This document shows, piece by piece, positions 37,152 to 46,291 of a DNA stretch of 64,000 nucleotides. The position numbers and the translations under genes are program-made. The stretch spans positions 947,001-1,011,000 of the forward strand of contig NC_089463.1 in assembly GCF_029203305.1 (NCBI RefSeq). The letters run 5' to 3'. The notes beneath the pieces are model-generated. The model had not been told where the DNA came from and did no database searches. It saw only the letters and a list, made by a program, of their open reading frames with translations. Source of the DNA: Yamadazyma tenuis (Eukaryota > Ascomycota > Pichiomycetes > Serinales > Debaryomycetaceae). Position 1 is the first letter of the stretch. Every line of letters begins with the position of its first letter.

Positions 37152-39902
37152 ATGAACTATAAGCGGCCGCTGTTGACAGCTGGTGCAGCTTCGTCCAAAT
37201 CCGATACTTCGGTGAAGACTCCCAACCCCAAGAAACTCAAGTCTCGCCACTTCCAACCTGCTCCTACCGTGGCCCCCACTGGCGCCAACACCTCCGACTC
37301 CATTGAGTTCTTCACAAACAACCACTTCTCCCGGTCCTTCAACTCGTTGATCTTGGACGACGTGGATGGTACCAGCAGCCACAAGAAAATCAACAAATCG
37401 CCACCCTTTAACGTCAAGCAGGACTTGTACACCAACGACCTCATCGACGAGTGTGTAAGCGATGATACCAATATTGATACCATTATCCACCACGATTCAT
37501 CCACGCAGTACGACGACAATGATGACTACGCCGTCACCGCAGGCTTCACCGCCACACGGCCCCGCTTGGAGTCGAGTATCAAGCGGTCATCCAAGTTTTT
37601 GAACCTTTCCATCGATTCCAACATCAATAAAAAGGACTTTGACATGTTGGAATTAGTTGACCGTAAGAGTGGCCCAGTCCCCGAAAACACGCCATTCTTG
37701 GGTTCCATCAACGACAAGTTGAACTTCGAATTTCACAAATCCACCCCTAAAACTGAGTTCCATTCCAACGAGTCCACTCCTGCATTTCCCAACAAGTTCA
37801 AAAGACCTCACCAGTTGATCTCTAAGTCGCCGTCTCCTCACTTAAAGTTGAAATCGTCGCATACCAGCTTGAACAAGAAGCCCAGTAATCACGACATCAA
37901 CTCTAATAGAGTGTCGCCTATCTTGACCAATATCAAGAACAACTCGTTGAACAAGTTGTTCAATTTGAAGCCTTCCTCAGCAAAGCTCCGCAAAACAGAA
38001 AACTCCTCGCCCATCAAGTTCGAGTATTACAACGTCGAGGACTTGATGATAGACGACTCGGACCTGCCTTCCAAGAACCGCAAACCATCGAGCGGGTCAA
38101 CTCATTCGCATCTTCAACAGCCCCACATCCAGATCTACCACGACGAGAACGTCTCTAGCATTCCACCCCAGTCCCATCTACAGCAACCGCCCGTGTATGC
38201 CACGGAGATGTTCGATGATAAGGAGAACGAGGAGAAAAAGTCGTATCAGTTTGTAAAACCGTTGCAAACGGCATTCAAGTCGACGGGGTTGATGAAAAAG
38301 AGTTCTCTCACCAACAACACCAACAAGCTTCCACCTGAAACCCCCATCAAAAAGCATCCCATCATGCTCTTTAATGATAAACCCAGCTTTTATGACCATG
38401 AAAATAGCTCGGAGATCTCCATCGAGGTCGGTAGGAACCATGTGCATAACCTGAGCTACAACAACTCCAACGACTCGACCATCTCATTATTCAAAATTCA
38501 GGACGAGATTCGAAATAGCGTCAAACATGTCAACATCGAAGACGTCAACCACATGATTGATAATGAGATCTTGGAAACTCCAACCAAATCTGTTAAGAAG
38601 TCGCAAAGCATGCCTGCCAACTTCAGTCCCATGTCCCTATATCAGGATCCTTCGACCCCGACTGTCAAAAGGAAAACAAGCCAGTTGGTCCACAATCATA
38701 CTGACGCTATTTCGAGGTCAGCAGCCAAGGAGGAGTTCAGTCCCGACGAATTACAGTTCAAGGCTCAGTTTGTAGACAAATCGACCATAGATGAACACTT
38801 GAACAAGAAGTTTGGCAGCCACAACATCAAATACTTGAGTAAAGGAGAATTTTCCATTGCGTTTGAATGTAATTTTGATAATCAGAAGTTTGCTATCAAG
38901 AGATCTAAGAAGCCGATGATCGGCAAGTTGGAGGTGAAGAACATCGTGAGAGAAATCAACGCTTTGAGAGCATTGACATCTGTGAAGGATAACGAGTCGG
39001 TCAATTTGAAAGAACAAGAAGAAGGTAAAGAATACCTAATGTACTTTATTGAAGCGTGGGAATTCAACAGCTACTATTACATCATGACTGAGTTCTGTGA
39101 AGGTGGAACGCTTTTCAACTTTCTTCAGGACAACAAAAACTACAAGATTGATGAGTTTAGAGTATGGAAGATTTTGATTGAGATTTTGAATGGGTTGAAG
39201 TTCATCCACATGAAGAATTATCTCCACTTGGATTTGAAGCCCGCCAACATTTTCATCACCTTTGAAGGTTCTTTGAAGATTGGTGATTTTGGGTTGGCCA
39301 CCAAGTTGCCCATTCTTGAAAAGGACTTCGACTTGGAAGGAGACAGAAACTACATTGCTCCAGAGTTGATTAACGACAAGATTTATACCCCATTTGCAGA
39401 CATATTTTCAGTTGGTTTGATTATCTTGGAGATTGCTACAAACATCGTATTGCCAGACAACGGGACTCCCTGGAGAAAGTTGAGATCAGGAGATTTGAGT
39501 GATGCTGGAAAGTTATCGAGTGACAATATCAGTGACTTCCTTCAGCACCGAAATTTTTCATCGCTCACGTCATACAACTCGATTGGATTTTCCTCTAACT
39601 CAATCCATTTGCAGCCTCCCCATAACCCTTCGGCCAACCGGTCCCCTTCGGTGGGAGCCGAACAACTTACGTTGGATCAAATCAAAGTGCTTCTCCCCAG
39701 TAATGCCCCCAAATTCTTGATTTCCAAATCAGGAAATTTGGACCGGCTTGTAAATAAGATGTTGCAACCCAACCCTTTTGAACGGATCACTGCCACACAA
39801 ATCCTCGAAATGGAGGAGTGTATTACGATTGATAACATCCGTAAAGCCGGAGCCACCATTTACGAAGGAGAATTTGGTCCCATTAACGATGATGATGAAT
39901 AA
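37152..39902 (+). CDS. SWE1: Wee1-type morphogenesis checkpoint kinase Swe1
   Basis: Phosphorylates the inhibitory tyrosine of Cdc28/Cdk1 and delays mitosis when bud growth is disturbed. The first ~540 residues are a disordered Ser/Asn/Pro-rich regulatory region with many SP/TP sites. The kinase domain spans about residues 550-900: Gly loop YLSKGEFSIAFEC, VAIK-type FAIKRSKKP, the Wee1-specific catalytic loop HLDLKPANIF (about residues 691-700), DFG in KIGDFGLATKLP, and the activation segment EGDRNYIAPELI. An insert of ~90 residues follows EIATNIVLPDNGTPWRKLR, a Wee1 family signature; the C-lobe ends with MLQPNPFERITATQILEME. Length 916 (S. cerevisiae 819). Confidence 0.95.
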   Translation: MNYKRPLLTAGAASSKSDTSVKTPNPKKLKSRHFQPAPTVAPTGANTSDSIEFFTNNHFSRSFNSLILDDVDGTSSHKKINKSPPFNVKQDLYTNDLIDECVSDDTNIDTIIHHDSSTQYDDNDDYAVTAGFTATRPRLESSIKRSSKFLNLSIDSNINKKDFDMLELVDRKSGPVPENTPFLGSINDKLNFEFHKSTPKTEFHSNESTPAFPNKFKRPHQLISKSPSPHLKLKSSHTSLNKKPSNHDINSNRVSPILTNIKNNSLNKLFNLKPSSAKLRKTENSSPIKFEYYNVEDLMIDDSDLPSKNRKPSSGSTHSHLQQPHIQIYHDENVSSIPPQSHLQQPPVYATEMFDDKENEEKKSYQFVKPLQTAFKSTGLMKKSSLTNNTNKLPPETPIKKHPIMLFNDKPSFYDHENSSEISIEVGRNHVHNLSYNNSNDSTISLFKIQDEIRNSVKHVNIEDVNHMIDNEILETPTKSVKKSQSMPANFSPMSLYQDPSTPTVKRKTSQLVHNHTDAISRSAAKEEFSPDELQFKAQFVDKSTIDEHLNKKFGSHNIKYLSKGEFSIAFECNFDNQKFAIKRSKKPMIGKLEVKNIVREINALRALTSVKDNESVNLKEQEEGKEYLMYFIEAWEFNSYYYIMTEFCEGGTLFNFLQDNKNYKIDEFRVWKILIEILNGLKFIHMKNYLHLDLKPANIFITFEGSLKIGDFGLATKLPILEKDFDLEGDRNYIAPELINDKIYTPFADIFSVGLIILEIATNIVLPDNGTPWRKLRSGDLSDAGKLSSDNISDFLQHRNFSSLTSYNSIGFSSNSIHLQPPHNPSANRSPSVGAEQLTLDQIKVLLPSNAPKFLISKSGNLDRLVNKMLQPNPFERITATQILEMEECITIDNIRKAGATIYEGEFGPINDDDE

Positions 39903-40042
39903 TTTAGAGTGTGTAAAGTAATAGACTTTAGATAAGACTTTGACTACCATTCAGGCTAGCCAATGCATCATATTTGCTTGTTCTAATGTATATTAAACAA
40001 ATGCTATCATGTAAAATGACCATAATATAATAACGGAATAAA

Positions 40043-40495
40043 TTATTGGACTTGAGAGTAGCCAGTGAAAGGATTGGCATTCTTGGATTTTAAGTAGTCG
40101 TCAGAAGCTTCTTGCCATGATCTGTTCAAGGTCGAAGGACCTGGAGCTGCAAACACTCTCACGGCTGCAAACAAAGCCACTCCACTGACCAACCCAGCCA
40201 CGGTACCCCAAAACACCTTTGATCTGTCACCAGGTCCATAAAGAGGTTTTCTGGGCCCCCATTCTCCAAACGAAATATAATAAGCAGCCTTCTTTTCTTC
40301 GGCCGACAACTGTTGCCATGGCAATTCCTGTCTGGACTTTAACTCATCTATTAAGGCAGTTTGATCTTCTTTTGGTAAGGACTCCCATCTTTTGTCCAAC
40401 TGGCCAACGTAAGCATTGGACAAAACTCTGGTGTTTGCCTTGGTCACGGTTGATTGACTACGAATAGTTAATCTCTGGATAGAATGACGAAACAT
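40043..40495 (-). CDS. COX5: Cytochrome c oxidase subunit 5 (Cox5, subunit IV type)
   Basis: Nuclear-encoded subunit of mitochondrial complex IV that packs against Cox1. The N-terminus MFRHSIQRLTIRSQSTV is a basic presequence with a likely processing site near residue 20. The mature part shows the COX4/Cox5 pattern: VGQLDKRWESLPKEDQTALIDEL, LPWQQLSAEEKKAAYYISFGEWGPRKP and one membrane span VFWGTVAGLVSGVALFAAVRVFA, then TLNRSWQEASDDYLKSKNANPF in the intermembrane space. At 150 residues it equals the family. Only one copy is seen here, so whether hypoxic isoforms exist is unknown. Convergent with SWE1; CCAAT boxes lie upstream. Confidence 0.95.
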   Translation of the reverse strand: MFRHSIQRLTIRSQSTVTKANTRVLSNAYVGQLDKRWESLPKEDQTALIDELKSRQELPWQQLSAEEKKAAYYISFGEWGPRKPLYGPGDRSKVFWGTVAGLVSGVALFAAVRVFAAPGPSTLNRSWQEASDDYLKSKNANPFTGYSQVQ

Positions 40496-41414
40496 GGTCT
40501 AAAATTCCGTTAGTATTGTGTCTCAAGTTTATCCACTTAGAATGTTGTTTTCTATCATCACCTGAGAAAACTTTCAGCGCTCATTGGGCAGGACAAGTAT
40601 GGGCTCCGCACGACCAACCCGGCTCCCACGCCAATTGGTGTAACTCGTCCCAAAACATGGGGTTGGGTTCGTCAAGCGTGGAAGCGGTCAGATAGTGAGT
40701 CAGACAATGCGAGGAGGTGGCGGGTAAATTTGAGGAACGAGGGTCAATAAGTACGGGCGTTTAGAAGCAGGATTCTTGATAGGATGGTTTCGGTGTTTGG
40801 CGCCAGCACTCATATCTGGTTGCTTGAGAAGTGACCGCAGCCATTTGGCTGGATGGACACACCAGAACCAGTTGGAAAAGTGTTCAATTCATGTTGGGGA
40901 TGGGCTTTTCATGTTGTTGTACTCACACCTTCAGAAGGGTGGAACGGGTCATACTTGTTCTGAAATGGCCGGAAAAGTGGGTCACCACAACGCCGGATAC
41001 AAGGGCCTCCTATCCCGATATGGTGCATATGCCAGGTCAACGGGTGAATAGATAATAACACTCTAGTTCAACGTGATACATACCTTGTGTGTGTCTCGAT
41101 GTTGAGTGAAAAAAAATTTGTGCGGTTTTCATTGGTAAGAGGCCTATGCGAGGGTCGTGCGCGGCCATGGACTGATTTTGATTATGGGGTGTTTTTGGAG
41201 ACCGGTGATTGGAGAGATTGAAAGAGGTTAATATTAGAGAAAGGATCATTGAAGTAGGGATCAGAATAAAAGATAATTCAGACGAATATGTATTGGGTGT
41301 ATATATATGGAGTGTAGAGATGTGGTGGTGGTGGGATTGGTGGGTTATACTCGCGGCGGAAGGTGGCACCGCGGAGGGTGGTGGCACCGCGTAGTGTTGG
41401 AATCGCCCCGCGAC
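40496..41414. other. Intergenic region COX5-HPM1
   Basis: About 920 bases: COX5 promoter and the 3' flank of HPM1. Contains CCAAT boxes and, near 41362-41391, two copies of GGTGGCACCGCG spaced 18 bases apart. Short open frames (40776-41051, 41037-41387) have no recognisable features. Confidence 0.5.
40583..40638 (-). promoter_or_regulatory. CCAAT boxes in the COX5 promoter
   Basis: On the COX5 sense strand, CCAAT at 40587-40583 and a palindromic CCAATTGG at 40631-40638, about 90 and 140 bases before the ATG. Typical HAP-complex targets of respiratory genes. Confidence 0.5.
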
Positions 41415-42377
41415 CTAATAGTGCTGGGTGACCTCCACCACCGACCTCTTCAATTGACTGCTCACCTCACGCACTGTCACCTCCAAATCCGAATGCGTCT
41501 TCACGTACCGCACAAACTCGGCCACCGAACCCCCCACACCAAAGTAGTAGTTCTTGGCCCCCACCAACGCCTTGGCTCCTCGCGTTCTTTTCACCAACTC
41601 TATCACCATCGTACTCAACACCGGTAACGACTCGAGCGAATAGATGGTCTCGCACGTGACCACAAGATCGATGGCGGTGTGTTGAACGAGCTGAAGAAAC
41701 CGCTCGCCCCAGCTGCCCGAAATTAGCACGAGCTCGACGTGGGATGCCGCCAAGTCTGTTTCGAATTCCGCTACCACCTCGGCAGTAATGCGAAATTCGC
41801 TCGCGGTAGGCTGCTTCCGTGCCACGTACCAGTTGATCAACAAGTTCGGCACCGTTACTAGACGAAGCACTTCGTAGTTGAAATCAGAAAGAATCAATTT
41901 TAAGGGAGCCGTCGATGTCGCCGTGAGACGGTGAAACAACACATAGCATGAGGGCAACGAGGTGCCGCTGCCCAATTCCACCACCGTATTGGCATCAGCA
42001 TAATTTGTGTGTAGCTCGTCTATCATATCGAACGAGCACTCCCACACTTTGAACCCTCCTTCGTAGTAATTTTTCTTCAAGTCCAGGTCGTCCGCAAGAA
42101 GAAGAGATGCTAGTTCCTCGTTGTCTTCTGTCATTACCTGATGTTTTATGTCATACAATGCCCGTTTGTACACGATATTATTGTTGGGAGTACAAGCGGT
42201 CTCGAACGAGAGCGAGGTGCCGATAAGCAGTAATAAAAGGTTGCTGATGTCGGCGACTTTTGGAGACACCGCGTCAGTGGCAGGTGCTGGTGGTGCCGAG
42301 GATGTTGTGGGGGCAGTCACCACTCCCACGCTTTCTCCATTGAGGTCTTCTTCACTGAAACCAAACGTGAAAGACAT
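41415..42377 (-). CDS. HPM1: Protein-histidine N-methyltransferase Hpm1 (METTL18 family)
   Basis: S-adenosylmethionine-dependent enzyme that methylates a histidine of ribosomal protein Rpl3. The family opening MSFTFGFSEEDL lies 20 codons inside the open frame, and S. cerevisiae Hpm1 starts with the very similar MSFSFGF. I therefore choose 42377 (320 residues) over the upstream ATG at 42437; a further ATG at 42383 is equally possible. Then come DLKKNYYEGGFKVWECSFDM, the AdoMet motif I VVELGSGTSLPSCY, SDFNYEVLRLVTVPNLLINW and the post-motif region LVVTCETIYSLESLPVL. CG-rich composition and many Ala/Thr residues in the N-terminal linker. Divergent from PFK26. Confidence 0.88.
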   Translation of the reverse strand: MSFTFGFSEEDLNGESVGVVTAPTTSSAPPAPATDAVSPKVADISNLLLLLIGTSLSFETACTPNNNIVYKRALYDIKHQVMTEDNEELASLLLADDLDLKKNYYEGGFKVWECSFDMIDELHTNYADANTVVELGSGTSLPSCYVLFHRLTATSTAPLKLILSDFNYEVLRLVTVPNLLINWYVARKQPTASEFRITAEVVAEFETDLAASHVELVLISGSWGERFLQLVQHTAIDLVVTCETIYSLESLPVLSTMVIELVKRTRGAKALVGAKNYYFGVGGSVAEFVRYVKTHSDLEVTVREVSSQLKRSVVEVTQHY

Positions 42378-43022
42378 GCTCATCGCTTGACTTCGGAGGA
42401 TCACAGATGTAAGTGAGAACTGCCCGCGCACGACCATCGCCCCCAGACCCTTTTACCTATATAGTAGATTCTACTTCTGACACCCAAATTTCTTGGAGGA
42501 AGACCAGGCTGAGTGAGAGGTCAACAAAGTAGGGCATCCAGGCACCTGAGATATGTTCATTGGTATATTGGCTTGGGGATGGCACATATAACTGGATGCC
42601 AGGAACAACTTTTTCACCTTTTTTCCCCCCACCCCTCCAAGCACGGGCCTAGTTCTTCCGAACGGTTAAAACAAAAGGAGCTCCCCGATCATGTATACAA
42701 CCGATGCTCCGACGATGCTCTACAGTGGCGGGGCACACGGACCTCCACCCCCAAACTTCCAAACTCCCAATCGCGCTCCAAATAAACCCCTTCAACCCTC
42801 TCAACCTCCCACCCTCAATAAACAGCAGATAATACCTACCGGTTCACCCTCGAGCTTATCGCGCTCCTTTAATCCGCCTTTTAAATATGACCTGCTGTCG
42901 ATAGCCTCTGGCAACTCCGAGCGCCCGCCAGAGCCGCATGCAGGAGCCCACCGCGACTACTTCAATCGTGGTGAGCAAAGATTTAAATTTTACCTTACAA
43001 ACCTAATTCTTTATCACATCTT
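42378..43022. other. Shared promoter of HPM1 and PFK26
   Basis: 645 bases holding a TATA-like CTATATAGTAG near 42460, a C-rich run near 42626, and the 113-codon upstream ORF listed separately. Confidence 0.45.
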
Positions 43023-43032
43023 ATGCCCATGA
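42691..43032 (+). CDS. Long upstream ORF overlapping the PFK26 start
   Basis: ATG-initiated frame of 113 codons in the PFK26 leader. The first ~93 residues are Pro/Ser/Asn-rich (GAHGPPPPNFQTPN) and look protein-like; the last 20 come from A/T-rich sequence. Its TGA (43030-43032) overlaps the second PFK26 ATG (43029) as ATGA, a layout that allows termination-reinitiation. I tried to splice it to the main frame: the only donors (GTGAGC at 42971, GTGGTG at 42968) do not keep frame with any nearby AG. It could be a regulatory uORF, a frameshifted N-terminus of PFK26, or chance. Confidence 0.35.
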   Translation: MYTTDAPTMLYSGGAHGPPPPNFQTPNRAPNKPLQPSQPPTLNKQQIIPTGSPSSLSRSFNPPFKYDLLSIASGNSERPPEPHAGAHRDYFNRGEQRFKFYLTNLILYHILCP

Positions 43033-45737
43033 GCTTCAGTTCACCGCAAAGTCAGCATACACATAGCCCCGACAGCCCGCTGTCTCCCAGCATACCCCCC
43101 AGCCTTGCTAGCGGTGAGGGTGATGCCAGCGTCGGTACGCCCCACCTGGCCATCTCCGGCCCCGCTGCCACCCATAACACATCTTCAGACACCAGCAAAA
43201 AAGTCCTGTTCAACAACCTCGTCAGCCTTCCCACCTCATCCAACGAGTCTTCTGACGGCGAGGATGCCTACCACGACCACCAGGCCACTGACTCGCCCGA
43301 TGACCTCGATCTACCTCAAAAACTTAAAAAGTATAACCTCCGTAAACTCCCATCTTATCCTTACAATGAGAGGATGCAAAAGACCAAAAGCATCGATTCC
43401 CAACTCTCGGACACTCTGTCGGTGTTGCCTGAGTTTAACAAGCGCCCGTTGACCGATACACCCATCGTTTCGGGAATGACAACCCCCGAACTTGCCAGTG
43501 ACTACGATGTAGATAGTCCGCTGGCGCCAGACGAGGACCTCCACCCTGAGAACGAACAGGAGGCGGCCCAGCGCATCGAGCGCATGAAGAACATCTCCCA
43601 CTTGAATCTCGCAGACTTGGGTAGGCTCAACGTGCTGTCTACGTCCTTGTCCCCCAACACCACGGCAGAGGGTACTCCAGCACCGGTGCCAGTGGCACCA
43701 TCTGCACAAAGCCAGATGCGCCAGGAAGCAGTGGCTGGCACCAGGATCCGTGGCGTCAGTCCGGGGCCGGCCACCCTCCCGGTGGGACTGGCAGGCCTCG
43801 AATCTTTTTCCAAACTGACCCAGCAGCCACTCACAAAAGAGGCGTCCACCACCGCTTGTGCCGTCAGCGACAAAGTGGTGATGGACCGGCCTGCGCTCGA
43901 GATCCCCTACCAGCTCCAAAAGAAGTTTGAAAAAACCGCATCGCTCGAGAAGCTCAAAACCCTTCTCACCAAATCCAAAATGAAAAAATCATACACCTCC
44001 ATCAACATCCCGGGTCAGACGTCGTCCAAGACGTCGCCCGACGGCCGCATCGCGTCCGTCGACGTGGGCCTGAAGTTGGTTATTGTCATGGTAGGCCTCC
44101 CTGCCAGAGGAAAATCCTACATCACCAATAAACTCACCAGATATCTCAACTGGTTGCAACATGATTGCCGGGTGTTCAATGTCGGCAACACTCGGCGGTT
44201 GGACATTGCCAACAACAACGGACCCGAAGATAAGCCGTTACCCGATACCCACACCCCCAATAATGAGATAAACTCTCCCGAACACCATGGAAACTCTCCC
44301 AAACTGCCTAACCACGACGCAGACTTCTTCAGCCCCGACAACCTGACATATACGGCTCTCCGGGAGAAGTGGGCAATGGACACGCTCGACCAGTTGCTCG
44401 ACTGGGTGTTGAACGGCAACGGGTCGGTGGGGGTGTTTGATGCCACCAACTCCACCAAGAGAAGACGGCTGAGAGTCCTTAAACGGATCCAAGAACGCTC
44501 CAACGGTGAGTTGAAGGTGTTGTTTCTTGAGTCCATCTGCACGGACCCTGCCATCATTGAGAGCAATATCCGCTTGAAGCTTTCGGGCCCTGACTACAAA
44601 AACATGGATCCAGAAGTTGCACTTAAGGACTTTGTAGGACGGTTGCACAACTATGAAAAGGCATACGAGCCCATTGACGAGGCAGAGGAGAAACTTCCTG
44701 GGTTTCAGTACGTCAAGATGATTGACGTGGGGAAGAAAGTGGTGAGTTACAATGTTCAGGGCTTTTTGGCGTCGCAGACCATCTATTTCCTCTTGAACTT
44801 CAACTTGTGTGAGCGACAAATCTGGATCACTCGCCACGGTGAAAGCGTCGATAACTTGAGTGGCCGCATTGGAGGCAACTCGCCGTTGACCAAGCGTGGT
44901 CATCGGTTCTCCAAGACGTTGGCTAAGTTCATGAACTTCCAGAGACAAGAGTTCCGCAAGAAACAGCTCAAGCAGTTTTCCGACCGGCTTGAGCTCAAGT
45001 ACAACGACTTGTTGAAGAAGGGACTTGGAGACTTCGACGAAGATGACGATACCCTCAACCAGATCCCGTCCGAGCCCAATTTCTACGTGTGGACGTCGAT
45101 GCTCACCCGAGCGATCGAGACGGGAGAGTATTTTGACGACCAGGTTTATTCCATCAAGGAAATGCGCATGTTGAACGAGCTTGGTGGTGGCAAGTTCGAG
45201 GGCTTGACCTACGAGGAGATTCAGGGTAAGTACCCCAAGGAATACCAGGCTCGAATCCAGAATAAACTCACATACCGATACCCGGGTGTGGGAGGAGAGA
45301 GCTACCTCGACGTGTTAACGAGACTCCGGCCACTTATCACTGAGATCGAACGCCTCACGGACCATCTCTTGATTGTCAGCCACCGAGTGGTTTTGCGGAT
45401 CCTTTTGGCATACTTTTTGAATTTGGATCGTTCAGCCATTGGTGAACTTGACGTACCGCTCCACACGTTGTACTGTTTGGAAAGCCGGCCTTATGGAACA
45501 GAGTATCATATGTACGAGTACGACGAGACCTTGGACTGGTTTGTGAAGGTGGAGCCTGACCACCAGAAAAATGTCAAGCAGGTGGGAGTGTTATACAAAC
45601 AGAGAAAGTACTCGGTGGTGCCGACAGCCCCTCCGAGAAATAAGCCCGATGTGATGAGTGTGCGGCGGACTCTGACAGTAGCGGGACGGGCGCCCCCACC
45701 GCTTCGCCGTAGCGCCAGTCAGGGGTTTCGTCAATGA
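43023..45737 (+). CDS. PFK26: 6-phosphofructo-2-kinase / fructose-2,6-bisphosphatase
   Basis: Makes, and probably also degrades, fructose 2,6-bisphosphate, the main allosteric activator of phosphofructokinase in glycolysis. A disordered Ser/Pro-rich N-terminus (~345 residues) with PKA-like sites precedes the kinase domain. The P-loop VGLPARGKS is near residue 357-364; YLNWLQHDCRVFNVGNTRR and the FDATNSTKRRR Walker-B-like motif follow. A polar insert of about 35 residues sits after NTRR. The phosphatase domain has the intact phosphohistidine motif TRHGES (Arg604, His605), the SPLTKRGH motif and the second His in LIVSHRVVLR. S. cerevisiae Pfk26 has lost the catalytic His, so this enzyme looks bifunctional, more like Fbp26 in its active site. 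Translation could start at 43023 or 43029. Confidence 0.92.
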   Translation: MPMSFSSPQSQHTHSPDSPLSPSIPPSLASGEGDASVGTPHLAISGPAATHNTSSDTSKKVLFNNLVSLPTSSNESSDGEDAYHDHQATDSPDDLDLPQKLKKYNLRKLPSYPYNERMQKTKSIDSQLSDTLSVLPEFNKRPLTDTPIVSGMTTPELASDYDVDSPLAPDEDLHPENEQEAAQRIERMKNISHLNLADLGRLNVLSTSLSPNTTAEGTPAPVPVAPSAQSQMRQEAVAGTRIRGVSPGPATLPVGLAGLESFSKLTQQPLTKEASTTACAVSDKVVMDRPALEIPYQLQKKFEKTASLEKLKTLLTKSKMKKSYTSINIPGQTSSKTSPDGRIASVDVGLKLVIVMVGLPARGKSYITNKLTRYLNWLQHDCRVFNVGNTRRLDIANNNGPEDKPLPDTHTPNNEINSPEHHGNSPKLPNHDADFFSPDNLTYTALREKWAMDTLDQLLDWVLNGNGSVGVFDATNSTKRRRLRVLKRIQERSNGELKVLFLESICTDPAIIESNIRLKLSGPDYKNMDPEVALKDFVGRLHNYEKAYEPIDEAEEKLPGFQYVKMIDVGKKVVSYNVQGFLASQTIYFLLNFNLCERQIWITRHGESVDNLSGRIGGNSPLTKRGHRFSKTLAKFMNFQRQEFRKKQLKQFSDRLELKYNDLLKKGLGDFDEDDDTLNQIPSEPNFYVWTSMLTRAIETGEYFDDQVYSIKEMRMLNELGGGKFEGLTYEEIQGKYPKEYQARIQNKLTYRYPGVGGESYLDVLTRLRPLITEIERLTDHLLIVSHRVVLRILLAYFLNLDRSAIGELDVPLHTLYCLESRPYGTEYHMYEYDETLDWFVKVEPDHQKNVKQVGVLYKQRKYSVVPTAPPRNKPDVMSVRRTLTVAGRAPPPLRRSASQGFRQ

Positions 45738-46291
45738 TATAACGAATGCATGAATAACAACAGAGCGTAGCGTAGGCCCACCCAGTGGTCACAAACACGA
45801 AACAGATAAGAGATGGTATGATACGCCTCAGGTAGAGGTGACACGTATATCGTCTAACCCATATACCTAATAGCAACAAAATACAAATGAAAGTGACCTC
45901 GTCTAGCGCGTTACAGCGTCCGGGGTTATCACGCAAATGTGTTGCTGTTTGGTGTTTGATCCACGCACTTTTTTTCTACGTAAAAATTGTAAACTATCCA
46001 TCATATATCTTTCAGATATACATACCTAACGCCACATACCTCAACCATAAACCCCCCCAAAGGCATCAAGAGCCTTTCATTTTGTGTACTTAGTGCTCAT
46101 CAATCCCTATCTGTGATACACAAGCACCTTTCCACAAATATTGGCATTGTCTCATATTGTTTGAGTGAGCGGCAGTGGATAAATCCAACCATTAAAGCTC
46201 CTGACTTCGGTATTTCAGCTTACTACCCTTCGTTCCCACCACAAAAACAAAAACAGCCGTATTCACCTGAAGCTTCCAATTCCTGTGACCG
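45738..46291. other. Intergenic region PFK26-VAC7
   Basis: 554 bases of terminator and promoter between tandem genes. No motif or RNA gene recognised; the short frame 45887-46093 has no recognisable features. Confidence 0.5.

Noticed and set aside
41362..41391. Twin GGTGGCACCGCG repeats as proteasome-type PACE elements
   Set aside because: They differ from GGTGGCAAA and lie at the 3' end of HPM1, far from the COX5 start.
42968..43056. Intron joining the 42691 uORF to PFK26
   Set aside because: Donors at 42968 and 42971 leave one base over, while every nearby AG would need two (or zero), so no in-frame join exists.
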